64,000 nt of DNA from Spirochaetales bacterium (GCA_947478845.1 CANJXC010000001.1:62001-126000); one strand, 5' to 3'. Counted from the stretch's first letter, positions 24,556 through 33,550 are shown. A program made the numbers and translations. Notes: generated by a model from the letters alone, not told the origin.

Positions 24556-25182
24556 ATGGTTATTGCGGTACTGTCGTCGGGGGATTCTGTGGCCAAAGAC
24601 TTGCTCTTGAGCCTCTTGCCGAAGTGCAAATTTATCATCGCTGCCGATCGTGGCCTTCTGCTTCTTCAGGGCACCGGTTTTACAGCAGACCTTTTGGTAG
24701 GGGATCTTGATTCGTTGACTGATACCAACTGGCAGCCCCTCACGCGAGAGGTTCTTACACTACAATCCGACAAAGACGTATCTGATACCGACGAGGCTGT
24801 GGCTCAGGCCCAAGTCCGCAATCCAAGCGAGATCTGGCTGATCGGTGGAAGTGGCGGACGTATGGATCACTGGCTTTCCAACCTCCGCCTTGTGGAGAAG
24901 ACTCCTCTGGTACGACGTTGGTTCACTGCGGAAGAGCGAATCATTCGTCTGCGGGCTGGAGATTACCTTCGGTTAGAGCCTGGCCGTGCCTCGCTTTTCC
25001 CTATTGGCAGGGCCCCTTGGCGTGTGCGTTCTTTAGGCTTGGTCTGGCCCTTGGATTCAGTAAACTTTGAAAGTTGGCATAGTCTGAGCAATCAGGCTTG
25101 CGAAACCGGCGGTGAACTCTGGGTCGACTCCGGAGAGTTTTTCAGTTTTCAAGCTTCTAACGCAAGAGAATTACAGGCATGA
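24556..25182 (+). CDS. thiN: Thiamine pyrophosphokinase
   Basis: Converts thiamine to thiamine diphosphate using ATP; 208 residues. Family motifs are IIAADRGLLLL, LLVGDLDSL (the DxxDS metal motif), SDKDVSDTDEAVAQA and GGSGGRMDHWLSNL. The C-terminal half is the beta-sandwich that binds thiamine. The frame is open upstream to 24454, but that part overlaps the CCA gene and its promoter, and MVIAVLSSGDS suits the family N-terminus. No thiamine riboswitch is seen upstream. Confidence 0.88.
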   Translation: MVIAVLSSGDSVAKDLLLSLLPKCKFIIAADRGLLLLQGTGFTADLLVGDLDSLTDTNWQPLTREVLTLQSDKDVSDTDEAVAQAQVRNPSEIWLIGGSGGRMDHWLSNLRLVEKTPLVRRWFTAEERIIRLRAGDYLRLEPGRASLFPIGRAPWRVRSLGLVWPLDSVNFESWHSLSNQACETGGELWVDSGEFFSFQASNARELQA

Positions 25183-25196
25183 CAAACATTTCTTTT

Positions 25197-25216
25197 AAAC
25201 TCTCGGGAGTTTTTTT
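25197..25216 (+). terminator. Intrinsic terminator after thiN
   Basis: AAACTC (25197-25202), TCGG loop, GAGTTT (25207-25212), then a T run to 25216. It ends the thiN transcript 14 bases after its stop codon. The remaining 155 bases to 25373 hold no ORF, RNA or clear promoter that I can support. Confidence 0.75.
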
Positions 25217-25372
25217 CGAAGTCGTGAGGTTATCCCCAGGCATTCATTGGTCGTGTCAGCGGACGTGTGATGAATCTGAGCAACAAGAATCTGTTTTAGC
25301 AGTTGCCAGCCCTACCGAAGTCATGGTGAACTTTTGAAACCTCAAGTTGCATTTTGAAGGAAGCGATTGCTG

Positions 25373-25693
25373 ATGAAAGTTGACTTTCTTTTTGTCTACT
25401 TCCGCCTGATCGTGTTCGTCTTTGTGATGACTTTGGTCCTATTTACATTTTACCTCATTGGAACTTCGCAGAGTTTTCTTGAGACCACTCTGAGTTTGCT
25501 GTTCGTTTGGTTCAGATCCTCCTCTTGGGTTGGTGTTGTCTTGGCGGGTTTCTTTCAGGTTTTCCTGCTGTTTCAGACCCAAAAAGCCCTTGGCAAAACT
25601 CTAGCTAACTTACTGATGTTAATGCTGTTTTTAGTTCTTTATGTGGGTGTCGAGTTTCTTAAGGCTTGGCTTTACCCAGGCATTGCGCCGTGA
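25373..25693 (+). CDS. Unknown membrane protein with about three transmembrane helices
   Basis: A 106-residue, almost wholly hydrophobic protein. Helices are predicted at about residues 8-30 (LIVFVFVMTLVLFTFYLIG), 48-70 (WVGVVLAGFFQVFLLFQT) and 80-100 (LLMLMLFLVLYVGVEFL). GAAGGAAG lies upstream of ATG 25373; a TTG two codons earlier is also possible. The stop overlaps the glgA start (GTGA), so it is probably co-expressed with glycogen synthase, although no functional link is evident. Confidence 0.7.
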   Translation: MKVDFLFVYFRLIVFVFVMTLVLFTFYLIGTSQSFLETTLSLLFVWFRSSSWVGVVLAGFFQVFLLFQTQKALGKTLANLLMLMLFLVLYVGVEFLKAWLYPGIAP

Positions 25694-27240
25694 ATGAGAT
25701 CTGGCTCTTGGCCCGTGAACTGGAGGGGTGGGTGGAAGCAGGCGGGGTAAAGGATGTTGTTGGGGACCAAGCCGAGTCTTTTACAAAACTTGGATGGGAA
25801 ACCCACGTTGTCCTTCCCCTCTATGGACAGCTTCTTGAAGTTGCGGCGGCAGAGTTTGCGCTGGAATGGTCTGGAACCAATAAACAGCCCTCTTATGAGG
25901 GCCGTTCGATCAGCGTCGTAACCAAGGCGACGAAGGGCTTTATCCTTCATCTTGTGGGGCTAACTTCTTTCTCTGAAAAGCGTGGCATCTACACTTATAC
26001 CGCTGAGGAGGAAGACCTTTCTCAGGGTAAACATAAGGGGAGCGGTCATCTCGATGCCTTCTTCATGAACCTTGAGTATCAGTGGGCCATTACGCAATAT
26101 TGGTTTGAAACCAATCAGCGGCCGCAGCATGTGCTGGCCCATGATGGCCACCTAGGCTATCTGCCGGCGCTGGCCCGGCATCACCCGGGGTATGGAATCC
26201 ATTTTCATGCGACCCGGTTTGCAGTGCTCATACACAATGCTGGACCCGGCTACCGCCAAGAGGTACCAGATACACCCTACCATCGAAACCTGTTGGGCTT
26301 GCCTGAACGCCTCGTTCAGGAGTCGATTCTTAAAGGTTATTTGGACCCCTTGGTTTCAGCTGCTCACCAGGCCAACTTAGCCACCGTTAGCCACAACTAT
26401 GCCGAGGAACTGCTGACAGGGAAAAACGACCATTGGTCTGGTGGCTATGGCCAATATCTTCGAGAACACCGAGTGAAGCTCAAGGGAATCACCAACGGTA
26501 TCAGCTTAATCGACAAGGACCCGCGTGACCCCGAGCGATCGGGTTTAACTGTCGGTTTCGACCCACTTCTGGGACAATTCGAAGGCAAATTACAATGTCG
26601 GAGGGAGCTACGTGAACGCTTGTTGTTCAAACCTTCATCGGTCCATGGCCGTCTCTCCGACTGGAATAAGGCTCTTTATATGAATCAAGGCCGTCTTACG
26701 GCACAAAAAGGGGTCGAGGCTCTGGCCGGGTTGATCGAGAGAGCGTTGGAGGAGGCTCCTGCGGCAAACTTTGTTGTGATGGCGCAGGGGGAAAGTCGCT
26801 ATGAAGAACCGATGCAGAGGTTGGCTCAAAATCATATCGAATCCGGTCAGTTCATCTTCATCAATAAGTACGAGGATTCCTTGGCAAGACTCTTGTTTGC
26901 TGCTGCCGATTTTCTGTTGATGCCGTCGGAGTACGAACCCTGCGGCTTGACAGACCTGAAGGCTCAACTGATGGGCACGCTACCAATTGTCCACCGGGTT
27001 GGTGGACTGGTGAAAGTTCGTGACGGTGTCACTGGCTTCTCTTATGCCGAGAAATCAGGATTCTGGGGGGCTTTTCAAAAAAGCCTCGAGTTGTACAGTG
27101 AGAAGCCGCAGACTCTCAAGATGATGCAGACAGAGGCTTTCAGCGAGGTTTTATTGCGCTCAGACTGGCCTTCGATACTAGTAACTCAGTACATCCCGTG
27201 GTTGACAGAAGTTCCTGTCAACCCTATCGTATCCCCGTGA
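25690..27240 (+). CDS. glgA: Glycogen synthase-like glycosyltransferase (GT5)
   Basis: Adds glucose from a nucleotide sugar to a growing alpha-1,4-glucan; 516 residues, starting at GTG 25690 which overlaps the preceding stop. The N-terminal domain has ELEGWVEAGGVKDVVGDQAESF where classical enzymes have the KTGGL motif, so the substrate-binding Lys is replaced. The C-terminal Rossmann domain has MNQGRLTAQKGVEAL, MPSEYEPCGLTDLKAQLMGTLPIVHRVGGL and the acid residue E of EPCGL. Overall it resembles the divergent spirochaete glycogen synthases. The final bases contain the tRNA promoter. Confidence 0.87.
   Translation: MNEIWLLARELEGWVEAGGVKDVVGDQAESFTKLGWETHVVLPLYGQLLEVAAAEFALEWSGTNKQPSYEGRSISVVTKATKGFILHLVGLTSFSEKRGIYTYTAEEEDLSQGKHKGSGHLDAFFMNLEYQWAITQYWFETNQRPQHVLAHDGHLGYLPALARHHPGYGIHFHATRFAVLIHNAGPGYRQEVPDTPYHRNLLGLPERLVQESILKGYLDPLVSAAHQANLATVSHNYAEELLTGKNDHWSGGYGQYLREHRVKLKGITNGISLIDKDPRDPERSGLTVGFDPLLGQFEGKLQCRRELRERLLFKPSSVHGRLSDWNKALYMNQGRLTAQKGVEALAGLIERALEEAPAANFVVMAQGESRYEEPMQRLAQNHIESGQFIFINKYEDSLARLLFAAADFLLMPSEYEPCGLTDLKAQLMGTLPIVHRVGGLVKVRDGVTGFSYAEKSGFWGAFQKSLELYSEKPQTLKMMQTEAFSEVLLRSDWPSILVTQYIPWLTEVPVNPIVSP
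27202..27230 (+). promoter_or_regulatory. Promoter of tRNA-Thr, inside the 3' end of glgA
   Basis: TTGACA (27202-27207), 17-base spacer, TATCGT (27225-27230), within the last 40 bases of glgA. Transcription would start near 27237, just before the tRNA at 27242. Confidence 0.65.
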
Positions 27241-27241
27241 T

Positions 27242-27313
27242 GCCAACTTAGCTCAGGGGTAGAGCAACGCACTTGTAATGCGTAGGTCGTCGGTTCAATT
27301 CCGACAGTTGGCT
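27242..27313 (+). tRNA. tRNA-Thr (anticodon TGT)
   Basis: A 72-base cloverleaf. Acceptor GCCAACT pairs with AGTTGGC, the anticodon stem ACGCA/TGCGT flanks loop CTTGTAA (anticodon TGT), and the T loop is GGTTCAATTCC. The discriminator is T and CCA is not encoded, so a CCA-adding enzyme is needed. Confidence 0.93.
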
Positions 27314-27341
27314 TGACAAAGTACCCCCGGTCAAGTAGTTT
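27313..27341 (+). promoter_or_regulatory. Promoter of tRNA-Tyr overlapping the tRNA-Thr 3' base
   Basis: TTGACA (27313-27318), 17-base spacer, TAGTTT (27336-27341). The first T of the -35 is the discriminator base of tRNA-Thr. The tRNA-Tyr begins 12 bases after the -10. The two tRNAs may therefore be expressed independently as well as together. Confidence 0.5.
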
Positions 27342-27353
27342 AGTGGCGATTTG

Positions 27354-27435
27354 GGGGAGATTCCAGAGTGGCCAAATGGGGCAGACTGTAAATCTGTTGC
27401 GAATCGCTTCGTAGGTTCGAATCCTACTCTCCCCA
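27354..27435 (+). tRNA. tRNA-Tyr (anticodon GTA)
   Basis: An 82-base class II tRNA. Acceptor GGGGAGA pairs with TCTCCCC (27428-27434), discriminator A. Anticodon loop CTGTAAA between CAGA and TCTG gives anticodon GTA. A long variable arm of about 13 bases (TTGCGAATCGCTT region) is as expected for bacterial tRNA-Tyr. CCA is not encoded. Confidence 0.94.
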
Positions 27436-27436
27436 G

Positions 27437-27464
27437 AAAGCCTTCCTCGCAGAAGGCTTTTTTT
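27437..27464 (+). terminator. Intrinsic terminator after tRNA-Tyr
   Basis: AAAGCCTTC (27437-27445), loop CTCGCA, GAAGGCTTT (27452-27460), then T run to 27464. It begins one base after the tRNA discriminator base. Confidence 0.88.
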
Positions 27465-27471
27465 ATTGATA

Positions 27472-27912
27472 ATGGACGTCATCTACAAAGAGGGCCTGAA
27501 CTTCGAATGTACTCAGTGCCATGCTTGTTGCAGGCATGATCCGGGTTATGTGTTCCTTTCGGCACAAGACCTGGAACATCTATGCGCACATTTCCACGTA
27601 GAAGCTAAGGATTTTGTACAGCAATGGTGTCGGTGGGTGGATTTGGGTGATGGGGAAGTTCTAAGCCTTCGCGAAAAAAAGAACTTTGACTGCGTTTTTT
27701 GGGATGGTGGCTGCACCGTATATGGGAGCCGCCCTGTCCAATGCCGTACCTATCCTTTCTGGGAAAATCCGCTGAAGTCCCAAGAAAACTGGCATTGGGA
27801 AGCTCGCTATTGTCCTGGAATCGGGCGTGGAAAACTGCATAGCCGCGAACAGATAGAACTGGCCTTAAGCCAAAGACGTTCCGCGCCTGTTCTGAGGAGG
27901 AACGAGCTGTGA
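27472..27912 (+). CDS. YkgJ/UPF0153 family cysteine-cluster protein
   Basis: A 146-residue cytoplasmic protein of the YkgJ family, small proteins thought to bind zinc or an iron-sulfur cluster. Cysteines occur in FECTQCHACCRHDPG at the N-terminus and in FDCVFWDGGCTVYGSRPVQCRTYPFW near residue 80, with another Cys in ARYCPGIG. The motif RPVQCRTYPFW is characteristic of the family. The biochemical function is unknown. ATG 27472 follows the tRNA terminator by seven bases and has no obvious Shine-Dalgarno; a TTG two codons earlier is also in frame. Confidence 0.85.
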   Translation: MDVIYKEGLNFECTQCHACCRHDPGYVFLSAQDLEHLCAHFHVEAKDFVQQWCRWVDLGDGEVLSLREKKNFDCVFWDGGCTVYGSRPVQCRTYPFWENPLKSQENWHWEARYCPGIGRGKLHSREQIELALSQRRSAPVLRRNEL

Positions 27913-28009
27913 GATTCCCGTTCCGGGGTAACATCGGCTCTGTGCCTACACCCTTAACACCGGCAGCCTTAAGAGCGAAAGTTTCAGCTTTCGTGGAAGT
28001 GAGTTTCAG

Positions 28010-28183
28010 GTGACAACTATACCTGTTACGCTGGATGATACTGAAGCTCGTTATTTGTACCGACTACTCCACCAACTTGAAGATCAATCAGAACTTTCAA
28101 GCCTTTACCTGCAGTTGCAGAAGCATTTTTTTCAGACTTTAACGGTGGCCGAGTTGCATGAGCTTCTTGAGGAGGTCCTTTGA
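28010..28183 (+). CDS. Small unknown ORF (57 aa) coupled to mltG
   Basis: A GTG-started frame whose TGA overlaps the TTG start of mltG (TTGA at 28180-28183). The peptide is helical and acidic (LDDTEARYLYRLLHQLEDQS, then VAELHELLEEVL). No family is recognised. Stop-start coupling with mltG and lack of another gene in this gap support it. Upstream, 27976-27993 forms a CGAAAG/CTTTCG hairpin of unknown role. Confidence 0.55.
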   Translation: MTTIPVTLDDTEARYLYRLLHQLEDQSELSSLYLQLQKHFFQTLTVAELHELLEEVL

Positions 28184-29169
28184 ACCTCGCCAAAAAAGCC
28201 TTGCTCGTCGTTGCAGGTTTCATTCTCCTTGCCGGATGCGTGCTTGGGGGTTGGATATGGTCTGAAAACCGTGCCGTTGAGGGGAAAGGCACAGTCCGTG
28301 TAGTGATTTCCGCCGGCGAGGCCCTCGGTCAAACCGCCCGAAACTTAGAAAGCGGTGGCCTGCTCCGTTCTGCCGCACTCTTCAAACTCATCGAGTACCT
28401 CGATGGTGGTTCTCTGCACTTTCCGCAGGGTACCTTCGAGGTTCCGCTAGGACTAACGGTTTTGGAACTGACACACTGGTTCAAAGAGGCAAACCCGGTT
28501 CAAGTTAAGGTAACCCTTCCTGAAGGCTGGACGTCCAGACAAATTGCCCGTCTCCTCGAGGAGGCCGAGATAGTACCCACGGCCGACTTCCTGCAAGAGG
28601 TTAGTGAGAAATCAGCCGAAGGCACACTTTTTCCCGATACTTACCTTTTTCCGCTCCATGTAACAGCCAGAGATGTGGTTCACAGGATGCAAGAGAACTA
28701 CTTTCAGAAAACTCGCGCCCTTGCGCAGGGAATGGAACCAGGAGCGGTGAAAAGAAACTTGGTGATGGCATCGATCATTGAAAAGGAGTATCGGTTGCCC
28801 CAGGAAGCCGCAATTATTAGTTCTGTCTTCTGGAACCGCCTCGAGCGGGGCATCCCCTTGGGCTCCTGCGCGACAATTGAATACATCCTTACTGAGATTC
28901 AAGGTAGACCACATCCTAAGCGAATCTTTTTTGTGCACACAACGATTCCAAGTCCCTTCAATACCTACCTCAACAAAGGACTGCCACCGCAACCAATCTG
29001 CAACCCAGGACTGACGGCGCTACAGGCAGCCTTCCACCCGGCCACCACGAAGTTCCTCTATTTTGTCGTAGCCGACCCCGTAAGGGGCTCTCATACTTTT
29101 TCCAGTTCCTATGTCGATCATGAGAAGGCACGAGAACTCTATTTCGACACCTTCGTCTCGAAGGGTTGA
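28180..29169 (+). CDS. mltG: Endolytic murein transglycosylase MltG (YceG-like)
   Basis: Inner-membrane lytic transglycosylase that cleaves nascent glycan strands and may terminate chain elongation. It has 329 residues from TTG 28180. A membrane helix occupies about residues 5-25. Typical motifs are GLTVLELTHWF, LPEGWTSRQIARLLEEA (LysM-like part), EGTLFPDTYLFP, and the catalytic segment ASIIEKEYRLPQEAAIISSVFWNRL, whose Glu is the proposed acid. It lies just upstream of dnaG, and the peptidoglycan elongation genes follow after rnpB. Confidence 0.92.
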   Translation: MNLAKKALLVVAGFILLAGCVLGGWIWSENRAVEGKGTVRVVISAGEALGQTARNLESGGLLRSAALFKLIEYLDGGSLHFPQGTFEVPLGLTVLELTHWFKEANPVQVKVTLPEGWTSRQIARLLEEAEIVPTADFLQEVSEKSAEGTLFPDTYLFPLHVTARDVVHRMQENYFQKTRALAQGMEPGAVKRNLVMASIIEKEYRLPQEAAIISSVFWNRLERGIPLGSCATIEYILTEIQGRPHPKRIFFVHTTIPSPFNTYLNKGLPPQPICNPGLTALQAAFHPATTKFLYFVVADPVRGSHTFSSSYVDHEKARELYFDTFVSKG

Positions 29170-29170
29170 C

Positions 29171-30940
29171 ATGGCTTTTGACGAATCGGTGCTCAAGCAG
29201 ATTCTAGACAAGACCGACTTGGTTGAACTGATAGGAAGGCAGGTTACACTTAAACCAAATGGTAAACGATGGTGGGGCTTGTGTCCTTTTCATGAAGAAA
29301 AATCGCCTAGTTTCACTGTAAACCCTTCCAGTCAGTTCTTTTACTGTTTCGGTTGCCAGGAAAAAGGCAATGCCTTCGGTTTTGTTATGAAGCACGACCA
29401 CCTGAGCTTTCCCGAAGCAGTGAAACAACTCGCCACCTCTGCTGGGATCACGTTGGAGGAAGCAGCGGACTTGTCGCCTTCAGACCGCGAAAGGGCTGCC
29501 CTTCACGAGTTATTGGGGCGGCTCGCCGGAACCTTTCATCACTTGCTGAAGAATCACCCGGAGGCTCAAGAGGCCAGAGAACTCCTTGTCCGCAGGGGAG
29601 TAACTGCTCAAATGATCGACCAGTTTCAGCTCGGTTATGCGCTGAAAGAGTGGGGTTGGATGCGCCGTTTTTTATTGGATAGAAAATACAGTGAAGATTT
29701 CCTACCAAAAACCGGACTGTTTAGTCAGCAAAACCGTGAGGCCTTCCTCTTTGGTGGACGCCTGATTTTTCCGATTCGGGCTCATTCTACCGAAACGGTT
29801 GGGTTCGGCGGGCGATTACTTTCCGGCTCGGGCCCTAAGTATATAAACTCGCCCGAAACTTCCGTGTTTCTAAAGCGGCGCACCCTCTTTGGATGGGATC
29901 GTGCTCTCCCCTCGATCAGGGAACGACAGCAAGTGATCGTGTGCGAAGGCTACATGGACGCCATCGCGCTTCACCAGGCAGGGCTGACTTGGGCAGTTGC
30001 CCCCTTGGGAACTTCGTTTACAGAAGACCACGCTGCACTGCTCAAGCGCTACTGCCGATCAGTCATTTGTCTTATGGATTCCGACGAAGCGGGACAGAAA
30101 GCCACCGCCCGAGTCATCGAGATCTGTGAGCCACAAGACCTGAACACCTACGTAGCGGAACTCACTGGGATGAAAGACCCTTCCGAACTCCTCGAGATCG
30201 AGGGACCGGAAGCTCTCCGTGAACTGCTGATGGCACCTAAGAAAGGCTTTGATTTTCTGCTTAGCTTTCGCTATACTGCGTATTCGGGTCACTCTAGCGT
30301 GGATCTTCGAGGCTTCCTCGGAGAAATGTTCAAGTTCCTGTCCAAGATTTCCAACGGGACCCTAAGGGAGACCTTTCTAAACACTTTGGCAGACTTCTTG
30401 GGAGTAAACCACCAAACGCTTGCCGAAGACTTCCAGAAGGGAGATTTTCGAAAGACGGCTAGCTTCCTTGTGGCTCCGGCACCCTCGAGATCCGTCTCAC
30501 AAGGCGTTAGAAGCATCGAGTGGAGCCTGATGATGGCCATACTGACAAGACCCGATCTCTATGGTCGGTTGCGCAGGGATGTTAGCCCCGAGTTCTTCTC
30601 GGAAGCAAGGTCCCGGGAGCTTTTCAGCATCTTGGACGAACTACTTGGGGATGGGGCAGTAACGAGTCTTCCGCTGGAACTGGTGCTGGAAAGGGCGGGG
30701 GAAGTCGTTTGGAAGGACGAGATGGTCAAGGCGGTCATGTCTGGAGAGTTCGACCAAAATGCAGAACAAGTATTGGATGATGGAATGAAGATGCTGGGTA
30801 AAAGGAAATTGATTTCCCAACGAAAGCGTGTGGGAGAAATGTTACGCCAGGTAGCGGGAGATCCTGAGGAAACTCAGCGGTTGATGCAGGAGATCCTGTT
30901 TTTGGACCGGGAAATCACCCGGATGAAGGGGAAAGTTTAA
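29171..30940 (+). CDS. dnaG: DNA primase
   Basis: Synthesises RNA primers for replication; 589 residues. The N-terminal zinc finger is [11 protein letters not shown]...YCFGCQEKG (CHC2 type, about residues 39-64). The catalytic Toprim region includes [19 protein letters not shown], with its essential Glu, and [11 protein letters not shown]. The C-terminal helicase-binding region is weakly conserved. The frame begins at 29111, but ATG 29171 gives the family N-terminus [21 protein letters not shown]. The stop overlaps the rpoD start (TAATG), forming the dnaG-rpoD core of the macromolecular-synthesis operon. Confidence 0.95.
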   Translation: MAFDESVLKQILDKTDLVELIGRQVTLKPNGKRWWGLCPFHEEKSPSFTVNPSSQFFYCFGCQEKGNAFGFVMKHDHLSFPEAVKQLATSAGITLEEAADLSPSDRERAALHELLGRLAGTFHHLLKNHPEAQEARELLVRRGVTAQMIDQFQLGYALKEWGWMRRFLLDRKYSEDFLPKTGLFSQQNREAFLFGGRLIFPIRAHSTETVGFGGRLLSGSGPKYINSPETSVFLKRRTLFGWDRALPSIRERQQVIVCEGYMDAIALHQAGLTWAVAPLGTSFTEDHAALLKRYCRSVICLMDSDEAGQKATARVIEICEPQDLNTYVAELTGMKDPSELLEIEGPEALRELLMAPKKGFDFLLSFRYTAYSGHSSVDLRGFLGEMFKFLSKISNGTLRETFLNTLADFLGVNHQTLAEDFQKGDFRKTASFLVAPAPSRSVSQGVRSIEWSLMMAILTRPDLYGRLRRDVSPEFFSEARSRELFSILDELLGDGAVTSLPLELVLERAGEVVWKDEMVKAVMSGEFDQNAEQVLDDGMKMLGKRKLISQRKRVGEMLRQVAGDPEETQRLMQEILFLDREITRMKGKV

Positions 30941-32739
30941 TGTCAGACCTTGTGAATGACCCTGCCATGGCAAAACTGGTCGAGTTTGCCAAAAAGAAAG
31001 GAAGCGTGACGTTTGACGAAGTCAAGGAGATGCTGCCAGAAGAGCTTGTCAACACGGAAAAACTCGATGGAGTCTATGAGTTTCTCGCCAAACAGGGAAT
31101 ACACATTGAGGAAGAAGACCCACTAGAGGCAGCTTTAGCGGAAGAAGAAGAACAGTTTGAATCCGAAGAGGAACTTTTTGGTGCCGAGTCCTCTCAGTCT
31201 GAGGAAGATATTGATCCTGAGGCAGACTTCAAGAAGAAGCTCAACTATAACGACAAAGATGCGACAATTGACGATCCCATAAGATTGTACCTACGAGAGA
31301 TAGGAAAAGAAAACCTCCTGTCTGCTGAGATGGAGGTTACTCTTTCCAAACAGATGGAAGACGGTGAAAACATCATTAAGCGGATCGTGAAGAACTCAGG
31401 AATGATCATTCCTGAGTTTGCTTTCCTTTCGCAGGAGACTCTTTCAAGGGGAGAGCCCCGCGATGATATCAACCGTTCTAAGAAAGAACTTTCCGACTTT
31501 CTTGCCGAAAAGAGGCGACTGACTCAATTCTACAAGGAGCCTCTCAAGGCTATCAGCGCACCCCTGCGCCAATACATGGATCTTAAGGATCGCCTGACAA
31601 CGGTTGGTACGGAACTCTTGGAGGATGAGGAACTAGCAAACCTGCGGATGTCGCTCCTGCTCGAAATCGAGCAGATCGATATTCACCCTGACGAAATAAG
31701 CAAGTTCTCGGATAAGTTCATCAACGCGTCGAGGCGCATCAAGAAGTACCAGAAAGAACAAGCCAAAATCGAGCGCCGATTGCGCGTTAACAATATGCGC
31801 GACCTCAGAAACCTAGGCCGCAGTCTTGCAAGTGCGCTAGAAAAAGACGAATTGGAGGCTAAACTCGGCCTCACCAGTGACGCAATCAAGGAAAAAATCC
31901 GCCAGATACAGATAGCGGATAAAAAGCTCAAGCAACTCGAAAGCGAGTTTGAGACAACAATTGACGACATCGTGGTCAAAGCGGAAGAGATCTCCTCCGG
32001 AAAGACTATGATGAAGACGGCCAAAGATCGCTTGATCAAGGCCAACCTAAGACTAGTTGTTTCTATTGCCAAGAAATATACCAATCGTGGGCTCCATTTC
32101 TTCGACCTCGTCCAGGAAGGTAACATCGGTTTGATTAAGGCCGTAGAGAAGTTTGAGTACCGAAAAGGCTATAAGTTCTCTACTTATGCTACCTGGTGGA
32201 TTCGACAGGCGATTACACGATCGATCTCCGATCAGGCGCGCACCATCCGGGTCCCAGTTCATATGATCGAACAGATCAACAAAGTCGTGCGTGAATCCCG
32301 ACAATTGATGCAATTTCTCGGACGAGAACCTTCGGATGAAGAAATAGCCGAGAGACTAGGCTGGCAGGTATCGCGAGTAAAGTCGGTGAAAAGCGTTGCA
32401 CGCGAACCGATTTCACTCGAAACACCCATCGGCGAGGAGGAGGACAGTCTTCTTGGTGATTTTATTGAAGACAAGGACGTTGAGAATCCCTCTACCCAAA
32501 CTGCCTTTAAGATCCTGCAAGAACAACTTCAAAAAGTCCTCGCAACGATCCCCCCGCGGGAGCAAGAAGTGCTCAAGATGCGCTTCGGCCTAGAAGATGG
32601 TTATTCCTTGACATTGGAAGAGGTTGGACTGTATTTTAACGTGACCCGCGAACGCATTCGCCAAATTGAAGCCAAAGCACTTCGTCGCCTGCGCATGCCA
32701 AATCGCAGCAGGGCGTTGCGGGATTACCTGGATAACTGA
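30940..32739 (+). CDS. rpoD: RNA polymerase primary sigma factor (sigma-70)
   Basis: Housekeeping sigma factor, 599 residues. Region 1.1 is at about 1-90 ([13 protein letters not shown]), followed by an acidic stretch. Region 1.2 is [23 protein letters not shown]. Region 2 has [44 protein letters not shown] and the -10-reading [19 protein letters not shown]. Region 3 is [13 protein letters not shown], and region 4.2 is [29 protein letters not shown]. Intact canonical regions 2.4 and 4.2 agree with the TTGACA/TATAAT-like promoters seen throughout the window. Its start is coupled to dnaG. Confidence 0.97.
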   Translation: MSDLVNDPAMAKLVEFAKKKGSVTFDEVKEMLPEELVNTEKLDGVYEFLAKQGIHIEEEDPLEAALAEEEEQFESEEELFGAESSQSEEDIDPEADFKKKLNYNDKDATIDDPIRLYLREIGKENLLSAEMEVTLSKQMEDGENIIKRIVKNSGMIIPEFAFLSQETLSRGEPRDDINRSKKELSDFLAEKRRLTQFYKEPLKAISAPLRQYMDLKDRLTTVGTELLEDEELANLRMSLLLEIEQIDIHPDEISKFSDKFINASRRIKKYQKEQAKIERRLRVNNMRDLRNLGRSLASALEKDELEAKLGLTSDAIKEKIRQIQIADKKLKQLESEFETTIDDIVVKAEEISSGKTMMKTAKDRLIKANLRLVVSIAKKYTNRGLHFFDLVQEGNIGLIKAVEKFEYRKGYKFSTYATWWIRQAITRSISDQARTIRVPVHMIEQINKVVRESRQLMQFLGREPSDEEIAERLGWQVSRVKSVKSVAREPISLETPIGEEEDSLLGDFIEDKDVENPSTQTAFKILQEQLQKVLATIPPREQEVLKMRFGLEDGYSLTLEEVGLYFNVTRERIRQIEAKALRRLRMPNRSRALRDYLDN

Positions 32740-32752
32740 TCAAGGACGGAAC

Positions 32753-33544
32753 ATGGAAGCCACTTTCGAGAAACTGCGGAGCCTGCAGGAAATTCTCTTT
32801 GCAAAATTCAAATTGGAAAAAGAGATCAATGAGATTCCGAAGGCTCTTGTCACCAAAACAGAAGTTCTCAACCGAGCCAAAAAATCCTTCATCGAAAGGA
32901 ACGAGCAAGCTGAGTCTATGAAGACTAAAGTAAGGCATCTTAACATCGAATTGTCCGATGCCACCAAAAGGCGTGAAGACTTTGAGAAGCAGATGGACCT
33001 GATTAAGACCCAGAAGGAATATGAGGCACTTGACAAGGAAATCCGAGACGCGACCGAAAAAGAACAGACCCTCCGAAAAGATATTGTCAACGAAGAAGGT
33101 GACCTTGAGGAATTGCTGATTGGTTTGGAGAAGCTCGAAAAACAGATTCACCTTGATGAACAGGAACTCAAGGAAGAAAGTGACAAAATTCAGGCCGAGG
33201 GATCAAGCAAGAAACTGAAGCTGACCACTCTGACTTCTGAGGAGCATTCGATTACACCGGGCATGGACCAGGATATCCTCTTTAAGTTCGAAAGAATCAT
33301 CAAGAGCAAGGAAGGCCTTGGAATCGTGCCAATCGTCAACGGCGTCTGTTCTGGCTGCCACATCATCCTTCCCATGCAGTTTGTGAACGAAGTTCGGATG
33401 GAAGAAGCAGTGAAGTTCTGCCCATACTGCAGTCGGATTTTGTACTTCCAGAGTGGCATGGACCCTGCAAAGAGAGATCAGATCGAGGCTGGTTCCCTTG
33501 CGGAACTCGTTGAGGACGAAGAGCCTAACGACGACGAAGAATAA
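32753..33544 (+). CDS. Coiled-coil protein with C-terminal zinc ribbon (CT398/C4-type family)
   Basis: A 263-residue protein with a long antiparallel coiled coil at about residues 1-180 and a C4 zinc ribbon at about 205-240: CSGCHIILPMQF...VKFCPYCSRILYF. This architecture is the CT398-type family (zf-RING_7), found in many bacteria and linked to flagellar export or sigma-54 in Chlamydia; the function here is unknown. The tail is acidic (EDEEPNDDEE). ATG 32753, with AAGGACGGA upstream, is chosen over the extension inside rpoD. RNase P RNA begins seven bases after the stop. Confidence 0.85.
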   Translation: MEATFEKLRSLQEILFAKFKLEKEINEIPKALVTKTEVLNRAKKSFIERNEQAESMKTKVRHLNIELSDATKRREDFEKQMDLIKTQKEYEALDKEIRDATEKEQTLRKDIVNEEGDLEELLIGLEKLEKQIHLDEQELKEESDKIQAEGSSKKLKLTTLTSEEHSITPGMDQDILFKFERIIKSKEGLGIVPIVNGVCSGCHIILPMQFVNEVRMEEAVKFCPYCSRILYFQSGMDPAKRDQIEAGSLAELVEDEEPNDDEE

Positions 33545-33550
33545 GGAGTC

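Noticed and set aside
24505-24556. Thiamine diphosphate riboswitch before thiN
   Set aside because: The gap is only 51 bases and lacks the CTGAGA and THI-box motifs.
27976-27993. Terminator upstream of the small ORF before mltG
   Set aside because: The CGAAAG/CTTTCG stem is only six pairs and is not followed by a T run.
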